A DNA stretch of 30,022 bases from NCBI GenBank assembly GCA_964503595.1, contig CAZDAM010000032.1:1-30022 (forward strand), given 5' to 3'. This DNA is from CAZDAM01 sp964503595 (GTDB lineage: Bacteria > Muiribacteriota > UBA6191). The notes below the pieces were generated by a model that did no database searches, was not told the DNA's origin, and saw only the letters and a list, made by a program, of their open reading frames with translations. Shown piece by piece: positions 8,597 through 16,026 of this stretch (position 1 is its first letter; every line of letters begins with the position of its first letter). A program made the translations under genes and the position numbers.

Positions 8597-9460
8597 ATGC
8601 GCAAAGGAATCATTCTGGCTGGAGGCAGCGGCACCCGCCTTTATCCAGTGACCCAGGTCGTTTCCAAACAGCTTCTGCCAATCTACGACAAACCCATGAT
8701 CTACTATCCCTTATCGGTTCTGATGCTGGCTGGGATTCAAGAGACCCTGATTATCAGCACTCCTCAGGATTTACCGAGGTTTGAAGACCTTCTGGGTGAT
8801 GGCAGGCATTTGGGAATTCAGCTCAGATATGCAGAACAGCCATCTCCGGACGGTCTGGCCCAGGCTTTTTTGATTGGTGAGGAGTTTCTTGCTGGCGATT
8901 CAGCCTGCCTGATTCTGGGTGACAATGTCTTCTTTGGGCATGGCTTTCGTCCTATGCTGAAAAAATCAACTCTTCAGGATTCGGGGGCAACGGTTTTTGC
9001 GTACCCGGTGAAAGATCCCAGACGCTACGGGGTGATCGAACTGTGTGAAGATATTGCGGTTTCGATTGAAGAAAAACCAATTTACCCAAAATCTGATCTG
9101 GCGGTCACAGGCCTTTATTTTTTCGATGAAAATGTCTGTGAGGTGGCAAAATCGGTGGAACCTTCTGCCAGGGGAGAACTGGAAATCACCTCGGTTATCC
9201 AGCATTATCTGGATGAAAAAACATTAAAAGTCGAAACGCTCTCCCGTGGTTTTGCCTGGCTGGATACCGGAACCCATGACTCTCTTCTGGAAGCTTCCCA
9301 GTTTGTGGCAACGGTAGAAAGAAGGCAGGGCTACAGGATTGCCTGTCTTGAGGAAATTGCCTTTAAGAATGGCTGGATCAGCCAGAAACAGGTTTTACTT
9401 CAGGCCGACAGGCTGGGGAAAACCGATTACGCGGATTACCTCAGAGATCTGGCTCGCTGA
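8597..9460 (+). CDS. rfbA: Glucose-1-phosphate thymidylyltransferase
   Basis: RfbA (RmlA) catalyses the first step of dTDP-L-rhamnose synthesis: dTTP plus glucose-1-phosphate gives dTDP-glucose and pyrophosphate in the cytosol. The 287-aa length is standard. The nucleotide-binding signature GGSGTRLYP is at residues 9-17, followed by KQLLPIYDKPMIYYPLSVLM; GDNVFFGHGF and EITSVIQHYL are also family hallmarks. The start is fixed by the family N-terminus (MRKGIILAGG) and lies directly behind a promoter -10 box. It is separated from rfbB and rfbD by the opposite-strand mscK and gmd. Its last 20 bases overlap the end of mscK, tail to tail. Confidence 0.97.
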   Translation: MRKGIILAGGSGTRLYPVTQVVSKQLLPIYDKPMIYYPLSVLMLAGIQETLIISTPQDLPRFEDLLGDGRHLGIQLRYAEQPSPDGLAQAFLIGEEFLAGDSACLILGDNVFFGHGFRPMLKKSTLQDSGATVFAYPVKDPRRYGVIELCEDIAVSIEEKPIYPKSDLAVTGLYFFDENVCEVAKSVEPSARGELEITSVIQHYLDEKTLKVETLSRGFAWLDTGTHDSLLEASQFVATVERRQGYRIACLEEIAFKNGWISQKQVLLQADRLGKTDYADYLRDLAR

Positions 9461-12400
9461 ATGAGCCGGGTTTTTGGGCCTTCTGGAGGGCCTCCAGAAT
9501 AGGCCCGGCAGAGCGGATGGTCAGATCGCGCTGAGGGAATGGGACTTCCACACCATGCTTACGGAAAAGCTCGTCGATGCGGCAGAGTACGAAGTCCATG
9601 GTCAGAGAAAAATAGTTGTAGTCGCAGCAGAATACCCGTAGCTGGAAATTCAGGCTGGAATCTCCAAAATTACGAAACAGAATCGTTGGCTCAGGGCTGG
9701 TCATGGTCCATTCACAGCTTTTGGCGGCTTCGATACAGAGCTTTTTCACCAGCTGGATATCAGAACCGTAGGCGACACCAATAGGCACATCAATCCGGAT
9801 GGTTGGATCGCTTAAGGTGATATTCATCAGCTGTCCGGTGATGAATTCCTTATTGGGGACAATCAGTTCCTGGCGGTGAAAATCCATGATTGTGGTTGCC
9901 CGCATCCGGATTTTCATGACGACTCCGGTGACGTTACCAATGCTGACTGTATCTCCGACCCGGAAGGGCTGCTCAAACAGAAGGATCAACCCTGAGACAA
10001 AATTGGCAAAGATTTCCTGAAGTCCGAAGCCAAGGCCGACAGAAAAGGCGGCAAAGAGCCACTGGATATCTCCCCAGCCCAGACCAAGAGCACCGAAGCT
10101 CAAAATAAATCCAAGAGCCAGAATGAGGTAGGAGAGAACCGTGCTGATGGCGTAAATCTGTCCGCTTTGCAGATCAAGCCGTCTTAAAATCAGGGCTTCG
10201 AGCAATGGGGGGATATTATTGTGGGCCTTCCAGGTCAGGAAGAACAGAATCAGGGCGATGGCCAGATCCAGAACCGTCACCGGACTTCCCTGATTGATGG
10301 TACGCGAAGAGGAACTGCCGTCAGCCTGAATGACGGTCTCGGTGATGGCCTGGGAGTGAGACCAGAGTTCTACCTTTCCAAATACATTCAGGGCAGGAAT
10401 GAAGTCGGACCAGACGGCCCATAAACTGGCCAGAATCAGGGCAGTGCGAACCCCGCGCATCAGGTTCATGGCCTGAACATTGATAGCGGAAATGTCGACC
10501 TCGGAATCTTCCTCCAGGTTCATGAATTCCAATACAGTCGATTCGCCAACTGCGGGAACAGGCTCGGTTTCCTCCTCTTCATTTTCCCTGGCTTCCCGGA
10601 TGCGGGCTTCCTTTTCGGCAATCAGGCGACGCCTCAAAAGAAGCATCCAGCGTTTGAACAGGCCTTCCAGACTGAGGACAAACAGGACAATGATGGTAGT
10701 CATGCCCACCCGAAGCAGAAGTTCACGGGCCGTGTACATATAGCCCAGAAGAGCAAGAATCCCAAAAGCCGGGAAGAGGAATTCAAAGGCCCTGAAAAAG
10801 AATTCAGCCAGCCGGCGGGAATTCTGGCTTTTCAGTTTGTTCAGCCAGGAATAGAGGGGGTCCTGCTCCTGATTGAGAATCCGGAAACTGAAACGGGTCA
10901 GTAAGATACACAGAATCAGCAGGGCCAGACGTCCCAGGGAATCCTGAATACTGGTATTGCCCTGGCTTGCCACAACAGCATAAAGAAAGACACAGGCGGA
11001 GCCGGCATAAACCAGAGGGAAGATGTTTTCCCGAATGGCAGCCAGGCCCTTGGGGCGCCACAAAAAATGCTTTTCTCCAACTCCTCCGCTCAAGGAGAGG
11101 GATTTGAGGGTGTCCAGCAGAAGGAACCAGATCCCAAGTCCCTGAAGTCCTTCTCCGATTGCCCTGGTAAAGATTTCGGCCTGGGGAAAGGAAAGAAAGC
11201 GGTGCCCCAGATAGAAGAGGATGGCACCTCGGGTTAAGGCAGTGAACCAGCTCAGAGACCAGGCCTTGATGGTCAGCCAGAATGAACCGATATGACTGCG
11301 GGCAACGGTCTGACCGAGCTGGACGATACGTTTGCGGGCAGGAATCTGAAAGGCTCCCACTCCCAGCATGATGGCAAGAGCCAGGAGGCAGTCCAGCAGG
11401 TTATTGCTGATTTCGTTGGCAAGAGCTTTGTAGAGAGCCTGCCAGTGCTCCTTTTCGATCAGCCAGGAAACAGATGTCAGCAGATTCTTCAGATCATTGA
11501 AGCGGATGGTATGGGTGGAGCGGATCCACAGAACGTGCTCGTAAATATAATTCCGGAATTCCTCGACAATCTGGGCGAGTTCTCTCTCTGAAGACTCCAG
11601 ATCTACGAGCTTCTGGAAATAAAGCTGGATATCAGCCAGGAGGCTTTCCCTGAGCTGTCTTTGCAGAATCAGGGCATCACTGAAGGATTTCAGGGCCTTT
11701 TCTCTGGCTTTAGGGGCAAGCTCTTTGCCCAGGCTTGATGCAAAGCGCTGCATTTCCCGGGAAGTACTGGTGTTGAGCAGCTCATCTTCCAGATCCATCA
11801 TGCTGAGCTGAAGGGTACTGATCAGGCCCCGTCGATCTTTTCTCATTCGCTCCCACTGCCTGGAATCGGGAAGCTCCTGAAGCTGCTTTCTTAAGACATA
11901 CCCCAAAGTCTCACTCATGCGTGAGATACTGGCTTTTTCCCGGAGGTTGAGAAAGTTCTTTTTAAGCTCCTTGAGCTTGCGCTCTGTGGAGTCAAGCTGT
12001 TTGGAAACATCCTCGATTTTACGGGTGAGACCATCCTCTCCGGCTCTTTGCTCGGCCAGTTTCTGGTTGGATTCCGTCAGTCCCCTCATCATGGGATGGG
12101 CATTCACGGAGTCTTCCATGGCCTTTTCGGCTTTGCGGGCATCTTCTTCAGCCTGTCTGCGCCTTTTGGTGTGAACAGCTTCCTGAAGCTGGCGCAGAAG
12201 GCGACTCTGTTTTTCAGCTTTCAAGAGGTTGAGTTCTCTTTTCAGCCGGACATTTTCCATATGGGCATCATAGGTTTCCAGCTCCATCTGAAGTTGCATT
12301 GCTTCAAGCTCCAGAGTCTGGTGAATCAGCTCGTTTATTTTTCCCCCACCGGAATTTAAATTGGAAGAGTTGAGTTTTTCCCGGGCCAGGGTAATCAGCT

Positions 12401-12803
12401 GGGGGAGCTGTGTTCTTCTCTGGGTCAGGGATTTCAGGGTGGCCTGAAGCTCGATTGATTTCCGGTTGAGTTCTTCCTGAAGGGCTTCGGCGCCGAAAAG
12501 GCTGTTTTCCAGAATGCTCAGGGAGGAAGAGGTCTCCAGATTGACGCTTTCTTCTGATTTGAACTGGATCAGCTCGGCAGAAATCCGGTTATTTTCTTCC
12601 TGCCAGAGCTGGGGCTTTCTCTGGAATTCATCGAGGCTTTCCTGAACCTGTTCCAGCTTCTTTCTGAGCTCCTGAACGACAGAATCAGTAGACTCCGGAC
12701 TTGATGTTTCCGAAAACGAGGAGGTTCCCAGGGAGGATAAAAGGCCAGGGGCTGCATGAAACAACCCGGTCAGGCAGATCAGGAGCAAAAAGCAGCGGAG
12801 CAT
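9441..12803 (-). CDS. mscK: Large mechanosensitive channel, MscK/KefA-type (MscS superfamily)
   Basis: This inner-membrane tension-gated channel would release solutes on hypo-osmotic shock. At 1120 aa it matches the length of E. coli MscK. Residues 1-18 are a signal peptide (MLRCFLLLICLTGLFHAA), followed by a long periplasmic coiled-coil region to about 450. A series of membrane segments covers roughly 470-915. The MscS core follows: pore helix at about 914-943 (FSVGLGFGLQEIFANFVSGLILLFEQPF is characteristic), RVGDTVSIG beta domain, and C-terminal alpha/beta domain. A charged linker (REARENEEEETE) sits near 737-747. The ATG at 12803 is chosen because it begins the signal peptide and lies 4 nt after the gmd stop; upstream codons would run back into gmd. 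The gene is probably co-transcribed with gmd. The symbol is by architecture only. Confidence 0.88.
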   Translation of the reverse strand: MLRCFLLLICLTGLFHAAPGLLSSLGTSSFSETSSPESTDSVVQELRKKLEQVQESLDEFQRKPQLWQEENNRISAELIQFKSEESVNLETSSSLSILENSLFGAEALQEELNRKSIELQATLKSLTQRRTQLPQLITLAREKLNSSNLNSGGGKINELIHQTLELEAMQLQMELETYDAHMENVRLKRELNLLKAEKQSRLLRQLQEAVHTKRRRQAEEDARKAEKAMEDSVNAHPMMRGLTESNQKLAEQRAGEDGLTRKIEDVSKQLDSTERKLKELKKNFLNLREKASISRMSETLGYVLRKQLQELPDSRQWERMRKDRRGLISTLQLSMMDLEDELLNTSTSREMQRFASSLGKELAPKAREKALKSFSDALILQRQLRESLLADIQLYFQKLVDLESSERELAQIVEEFRNYIYEHVLWIRSTHTIRFNDLKNLLTSVSWLIEKEHWQALYKALANEISNNLLDCLLALAIMLGVGAFQIPARKRIVQLGQTVARSHIGSFWLTIKAWSLSWFTALTRGAILFYLGHRFLSFPQAEIFTRAIGEGLQGLGIWFLLLDTLKSLSLSGGVGEKHFLWRPKGLAAIRENIFPLVYAGSACVFLYAVVASQGNTSIQDSLGRLALLILCILLTRFSFRILNQEQDPLYSWLNKLKSQNSRRLAEFFFRAFEFLFPAFGILALLGYMYTARELLLRVGMTTIIVLFVLSLEGLFKRWMLLLRRRLIAEKEARIREARENEEEETEPVPAVGESTVLEFMNLEEDSEVDISAINVQAMNLMRGVRTALILASLWAVWSDFIPALNVFGKVELWSHSQAITETVIQADGSSSSRTINQGSPVTVLDLAIALILFFLTWKAHNNIPPLLEALILRRLDLQSGQIYAISTVLSYLILALGFILSFGALGLGWGDIQWLFAAFSVGLGFGLQEIFANFVSGLILLFEQPFRVGDTVSIGNVTGVVMKIRMRATTIMDFHRQELIVPNKEFITGQLMNITLSDPTIRIDVPIGVAYGSDIQLVKKLCIEAAKSCEWTMTSPEPTILFRNFGDSSLNFQLRVFCCDYNYFSLTMDFVLCRIDELFRKHGVEVPFPQRDLTIRSAGPILEALQKAQKPGSFSEPDL

Positions 12804-12807
12804 GATT

Positions 12808-13932
12808 TTATGATTCCAGGCTGACGGAGACCTCAAATCCGTGAGATTTAAGCAGGGCATGGCGTCTGGCCTGATCCAGATCACTTCGGATCATTTCCGC
12901 GCACATGTCTTCCACACTGATTTCCGGCACCCAGCCAAGTTTCTCTTTGGCTTTGGTCGCATCCCCAAGAAGAGTTTCCACTTCAGCCGGGCGAAAATAA
13001 CGGGGGTCAACACGGATGATGGTATCTCCCGGTTTTAAGGCAGGGGCTGAGTTGCCCTGAATCGAGGCAATTTTTCCGACTTCATTGACCCCTTCACCTT
13101 CAAAACTCATTTCAATTCCCAGATGTTTTGCGGACATGCGAACAAACTCCCGTACGGAAATCTGCTTGCCTGTCGCAATCACAAAATCCTCAGGTGCTTC
13201 CTGCTGAAGCATCATCCATTGCATGCGCACATAATCCTTGGCGTGTCCCCAATCCCTGAGGGCATCCAGATTTCCCAGGTATAGGCAGGGCTCGAGACCT
13301 TGGGCAATATTTGCCAGCCCACGGGTGATTTTACGGGTGACAAAGGTCTCCCCACGACGGGGGGATTCGTGATTGAAGAGAATTCCGTTACAGGCATACA
13401 TTCCATAGGATTCCCGATAATTGACTGTAATCCAGTAGGCATAGAGCTTGGCTACGGCATAGGGTGAGCGGGGATAGAAAGGAGTTGTCTCCTTCTGGGG
13501 GATTTCCTGCACGAGCCCGTAGAGTTCACTGGTGGAGGCCTGATAGAAGCGGGTTTTCCTTTCAAGCCCCAGAAGCCGGATGGCCTCAAGCAGTCTTAAA
13601 GTGCCGAGAGCATCGACATCGGCAGTGTATTCCGGTGACTCAAAGGATACGGCCACATGGGACTGGGCCCCAAGATTATAAACTTCATCCGGCCTGACTT
13701 CCTGCATGATGCGGGTCAGATTGGAGGAATCACTCAGATCTCCGTAGTGCAGATGAAAACGGGAATTGTGGACATGGGGGTCCTGGTAGATATGATCCAC
13801 CCTTCCCGTATTGAAGAGGGAAGAACGGCGTTTGATGCCGTGAACCCGGTAGCCCTTTTCGAGCAGAAATTCGGCCAGATAAGAGCCGTCCTGACCGGTG
13901 ATTCCGGTGATCAATGCAATTTTTTCATTCAT
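12808..13932 (-). CDS. gmd: GDP-mannose 4,6-dehydratase
   Basis: Gmd converts GDP-D-mannose to GDP-4-keto-6-deoxy-D-mannose, the precursor of GDP-fucose, GDP-rhamnose or GDP-perosamine. It is an extended short-chain dehydrogenase. The NADP-binding TGITGQDGSYLAEFLLEKGY is at the N-terminus, followed by RRSSLFNTGRVDHIY, NLGAQSHVAVSF and the catalytic SPYAVAKLYAYW (Tyr-x3-Lys). Length is 374 aa (E. coli 373). The ATG at 13932 starts directly before the Rossmann motif. It has no Shine-Dalgarno site but a TATACT box 6 nt upstream. No follow-on enzyme (fcl, rmd or per) lies in the window, so the end sugar is unknown. It is divergent from rfbB and followed after 4 nt by mscK. Confidence 0.96.
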   Translation of the reverse strand: MNEKIALITGITGQDGSYLAEFLLEKGYRVHGIKRRSSLFNTGRVDHIYQDPHVHNSRFHLHYGDLSDSSNLTRIMQEVRPDEVYNLGAQSHVAVSFESPEYTADVDALGTLRLLEAIRLLGLERKTRFYQASTSELYGLVQEIPQKETTPFYPRSPYAVAKLYAYWITVNYRESYGMYACNGILFNHESPRRGETFVTRKITRGLANIAQGLEPCLYLGNLDALRDWGHAKDYVRMQWMMLQQEAPEDFVIATGKQISVREFVRMSAKHLGIEMSFEGEGVNEVGKIASIQGNSAPALKPGDTIIRVDPRYFRPAEVETLLGDATKAKEKLGWVPEISVEDMCAEMIRSDLDQARRHALLKSHGFEVSVSLES

Positions 13933-13938
13933 GGGCCG

Positions 13939-13944
13939 AGTATA
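13939..13944 (-). promoter_or_regulatory. -10 box of gmd, leaderless geometry
   Basis: On the minus strand TATACT (13944-13939) is separated from the gmd ATG (13932) by exactly six bases, CGGCCC. Transcription would start at the A of the ATG. The -35 region is poor; TTTCCA at 13969-13964 with a 19-nt spacer is the best candidate. The arrangement copies that of rfbA, with six G/C bases between the -10 box and ATG and no Shine-Dalgarno site. Confidence 0.5.
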
Positions 13945-13963
13945 CACAGCTTCCGCTCTGAAA

Positions 13964-13992
13964 TGGAAAATTGCTGCTTCCACTGTTATTCT
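13964..13992 (+). promoter_or_regulatory. Candidate promoter of rfbBD
   Basis: TGGAAA (13964-13969), 17 nt and TATTCT (13987-13992) would start transcription near 13999, leaving about 35 nt of leader with an AGGA Shine-Dalgarno site before the rfbB ATG. Both boxes match the consensus in only four of six positions. The -35 box coincides with the best -35 candidate of the divergent gmd promoter, so the two genes may compete for polymerase. Confidence 0.35.
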
Positions 13993-14033
13993 CTGGACCT
14001 GCAAAAAAAGATTCGAATTGAGTGAGGAAAGAA

Positions 14034-15089
14034 ATGATTCTGGTAACAGGTGGAGCCGGTTTTATCGGCAGCAATTTTGTCCTTGACTGGTGTTCCCAAA
14101 AAGAAGAGTCCGTTTTGACTCTTGATGCCCTGACCTATGCTGGAAATCTCCAGAATCTCAAGTCGCTGGAAGGGAGTCCCCGTCATGTTTTTGTGAGGGG
14201 GGATATTCGGGATGCGGATCTTCTGATGCGGCTTTTTGTGGAATATAAGCCAAGGGCTGTTGTGCATTTTGCGGCTGAATCTCATGTGGATCGCTCGATT
14301 CATGGGCCGGAAGACTTTATCCAGACGAATATCATTGGAACCTTTCGTCTGCTGGAAGCAGTCAGGAATCACTGGAGTCGTCTGGAATCACCCCAAAAAG
14401 AGGATTTTCGTTTCCTGCATGTATCGACGGACGAGGTTTATGGAACTTTGAGTCCTGAAGAACCCGCTTTTGCCGAGACCAACCGCTATGAACCCAACAG
14501 CCCTTATTCGGCCAGCAAGGCGGCAAGCGATCATCTGGTCCGTTCCTACCACCACACTTATGGATTGCCGGTTCTGACGACCAACTGCTCCAACAATTAC
14601 GGCCCCTATCATTTCCCGGAAAAACTGATTCCGCTCTGTATTCATAATGCCTTGTCCGGCAAAAGCCTGCCGATTTATGGCGATGGGCAACAGGTGAGGG
14701 ACTGGCTTTATGTGAGGGATCATTGCAGTGCTATCCGGAAGGTTCTGGAATCTGGGCGCTTGGGTGAGGTCTATAACATAGGTGGCTGGAATGAGAAGGC
14801 GAATCTTGATGTTGTACACACCCTCTGCGATATTCTGGATGATTTGAACCCCCGAAAGGATGGGGAGTCCTATCGAAGTCAGATCACTTTTGTCAAGGAC
14901 CGTCCAGGCCATGATCGGCGCTATGCGATTGATGCCACCAAGCTTCATGAAGAACTGGGCTGGAAGCCGGAAGAAACCTTTGAGACCGGTATCCGCAAAA
15001 CGGTGGAGTGGTATCTCAAAAATCAGGATTGGGTCAGGAATGTAACCAGCGGGGCTTATCGTGAATGGATTGGCCGTCAGTACAGCTGA
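14034..15089 (+). CDS. rfbB: dTDP-glucose 4,6-dehydratase
   Basis: RfbB (RmlB) performs the second step of dTDP-rhamnose synthesis, dTDP-glucose to dTDP-4-keto-6-deoxyglucose, using tightly bound NAD. It is an extended short-chain dehydrogenase with TGGAGFIGSNFV at the N-terminus, HFAAESHVDRSI, STDEVYG and the catalytic SPYSASKAASDHL (Tyr-x3-Lys). Length is 351 aa. The ATG at 14034 is preferred over a GTG at 14022, because GAGGA in the intervening bases gives a Shine-Dalgarno site 5 nt before it and because family members begin MxILVTGGAGFIG. rfbD follows after one base. Confidence 0.97.
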   Translation: MILVTGGAGFIGSNFVLDWCSQKEESVLTLDALTYAGNLQNLKSLEGSPRHVFVRGDIRDADLLMRLFVEYKPRAVVHFAAESHVDRSIHGPEDFIQTNIIGTFRLLEAVRNHWSRLESPQKEDFRFLHVSTDEVYGTLSPEEPAFAETNRYEPNSPYSASKAASDHLVRSYHHTYGLPVLTTNCSNNYGPYHFPEKLIPLCIHNALSGKSLPIYGDGQQVRDWLYVRDHCSAIRKVLESGRLGEVYNIGGWNEKANLDVVHTLCDILDDLNPRKDGESYRSQITFVKDRPGHDRRYAIDATKLHEELGWKPEETFETGIRKTVEWYLKNQDWVRNVTSGAYREWIGRQYS

Positions 15090-15090
15090 G

Positions 15091-15984
15091 ATGAAAAGGA
15101 TCGTGATCGCTGGTTCTGGAGGCCAGGTGGGAAAAGCTCTTCGAAGATCTCTTGCTCCTCTGGGACAGGTGATCAGTCTTTCCCGTCAGGATTGTAATCT
15201 CGAGAATCCGGATTCCATCCGAAAGTGTTTTGAGAGCTTCAGACCGGATATTTTTGTCAATGGGGCGGCCTATACGGCAGTGGACCTGGCTGAATCTGAG
15301 AGCAGCAAGGCGTTCTTGATCAATTCAGATGCTTTGGGGGTGATTGGAGAAGAGGCCAGAGCCCGAAATTCCTTTGTGGTGCATTACTCCACGGATTATG
15401 TATTTGATGGAGAAAAAGAGGGTTCCTATGTGGAAGAGGATGAAGCTGGTCCCTTAAATGTCTATGGAAAGAGCAAGCTTGAAGGCGAGAGAAACCTTCA
15501 GAGGACCTGTCCAGAGTCCCTGATTTTCAGAACAAGCTGGGTCTATGGCCTCTGGGGACGTAATTTTGTCAATACGATGCTTCGACTCTGTCAGGAGAAG
15601 GATGAACTCAGAGTTGTCTCGGATCAAACCGGGGCTCCGACTTCAGCCAATCTGATTGCCGATGTCACAGCCCAGGTGCTGGGGCAGTTTCTAACGGTTA
15701 AAGAGATTTCCGGAGGTTTGTTCCATCTTACTGCTTCAGGTTCGTGCAGTTGGCACGAACTGGCCTGTTTTGTGATTGAAAAAGCCCGGGAGCGTGGCCT
15801 TGGGGTCCAGGTGGATGCCAGCCGGATTCATCCGATTTTAACCCAATCCTACCCGACTCCGGCTTTGCGTCCCTTGAATTCTTGTCTGAGCACGGAAAAG
15901 CTGAGAAGGGAATTTGGTCTTCATCTCCCCGGATGGGATGAGGATTCTTCCCTTGAAGAACTGATTGCCCTGCAATTGCCATAA
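15091..15984 (+). CDS. rfbD: dTDP-4-dehydrorhamnose reductase
   Basis: RfbD (RmlD) makes dTDP-L-rhamnose by NAD(P)H-dependent reduction of dTDP-4-keto-L-rhamnose, the last step of the pathway. The 297-aa protein has GSGGQVGKAL at residues 7-16, NGAAYTAVDLAESE, STDYVFDG and the catalytic YGKSKLEGE (Tyr-x3-Lys). The ATG at 15091 is one base after the rfbB stop (TGAGATG), and start codons further upstream would only add residues overlapping rfbB. The preceding enzyme, 3,5-epimerase RfbC, is not in the window. The stop codon adjoins the A-tract of the terminator at 15983-16013. Confidence 0.96.
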   Translation: MKRIVIAGSGGQVGKALRRSLAPLGQVISLSRQDCNLENPDSIRKCFESFRPDIFVNGAAYTAVDLAESESSKAFLINSDALGVIGEEARARNSFVVHYSTDYVFDGEKEGSYVEEDEAGPLNVYGKSKLEGERNLQRTCPESLIFRTSWVYGLWGRNFVNTMLRLCQEKDELRVVSDQTGAPTSANLIADVTAQVLGQFLTVKEISGGLFHLTASGSCSWHELACFVIEKARERGLGVQVDASRIHPILTQSYPTPALRPLNSCLSTEKLRREFGLHLPGWDEDSSLEELIALQLP

Positions 15985-16013
15985 AAAAAGGCCGCACCCG
16001 AAAAGGTGCGGCC
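15983..16013 (-). terminator. Intrinsic terminator of the mutT-BCCT operon
   Basis: GGCCGCACC (15990-15998), a 6-nt loop and GGTGCGGCC (16005-16013) form a perfect 9-bp stem. Read on the minus strand it is followed by seven T (15989-15983), a textbook intrinsic terminator just past the BCCT stop. On the plus strand the stem follows an A-tract and lacks a T-tract, so it would act only weakly on rfbBD. Confidence 0.85.
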
Positions 16014-16026
16014 AGTCCAGTTCTCT

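Noticed and set aside
14022..14033. GTG start for rfbB at 14022
   Set aside because: It would place the start inside the GAGGA site that serves the ATG at 14034, and the family begins at that ATG.
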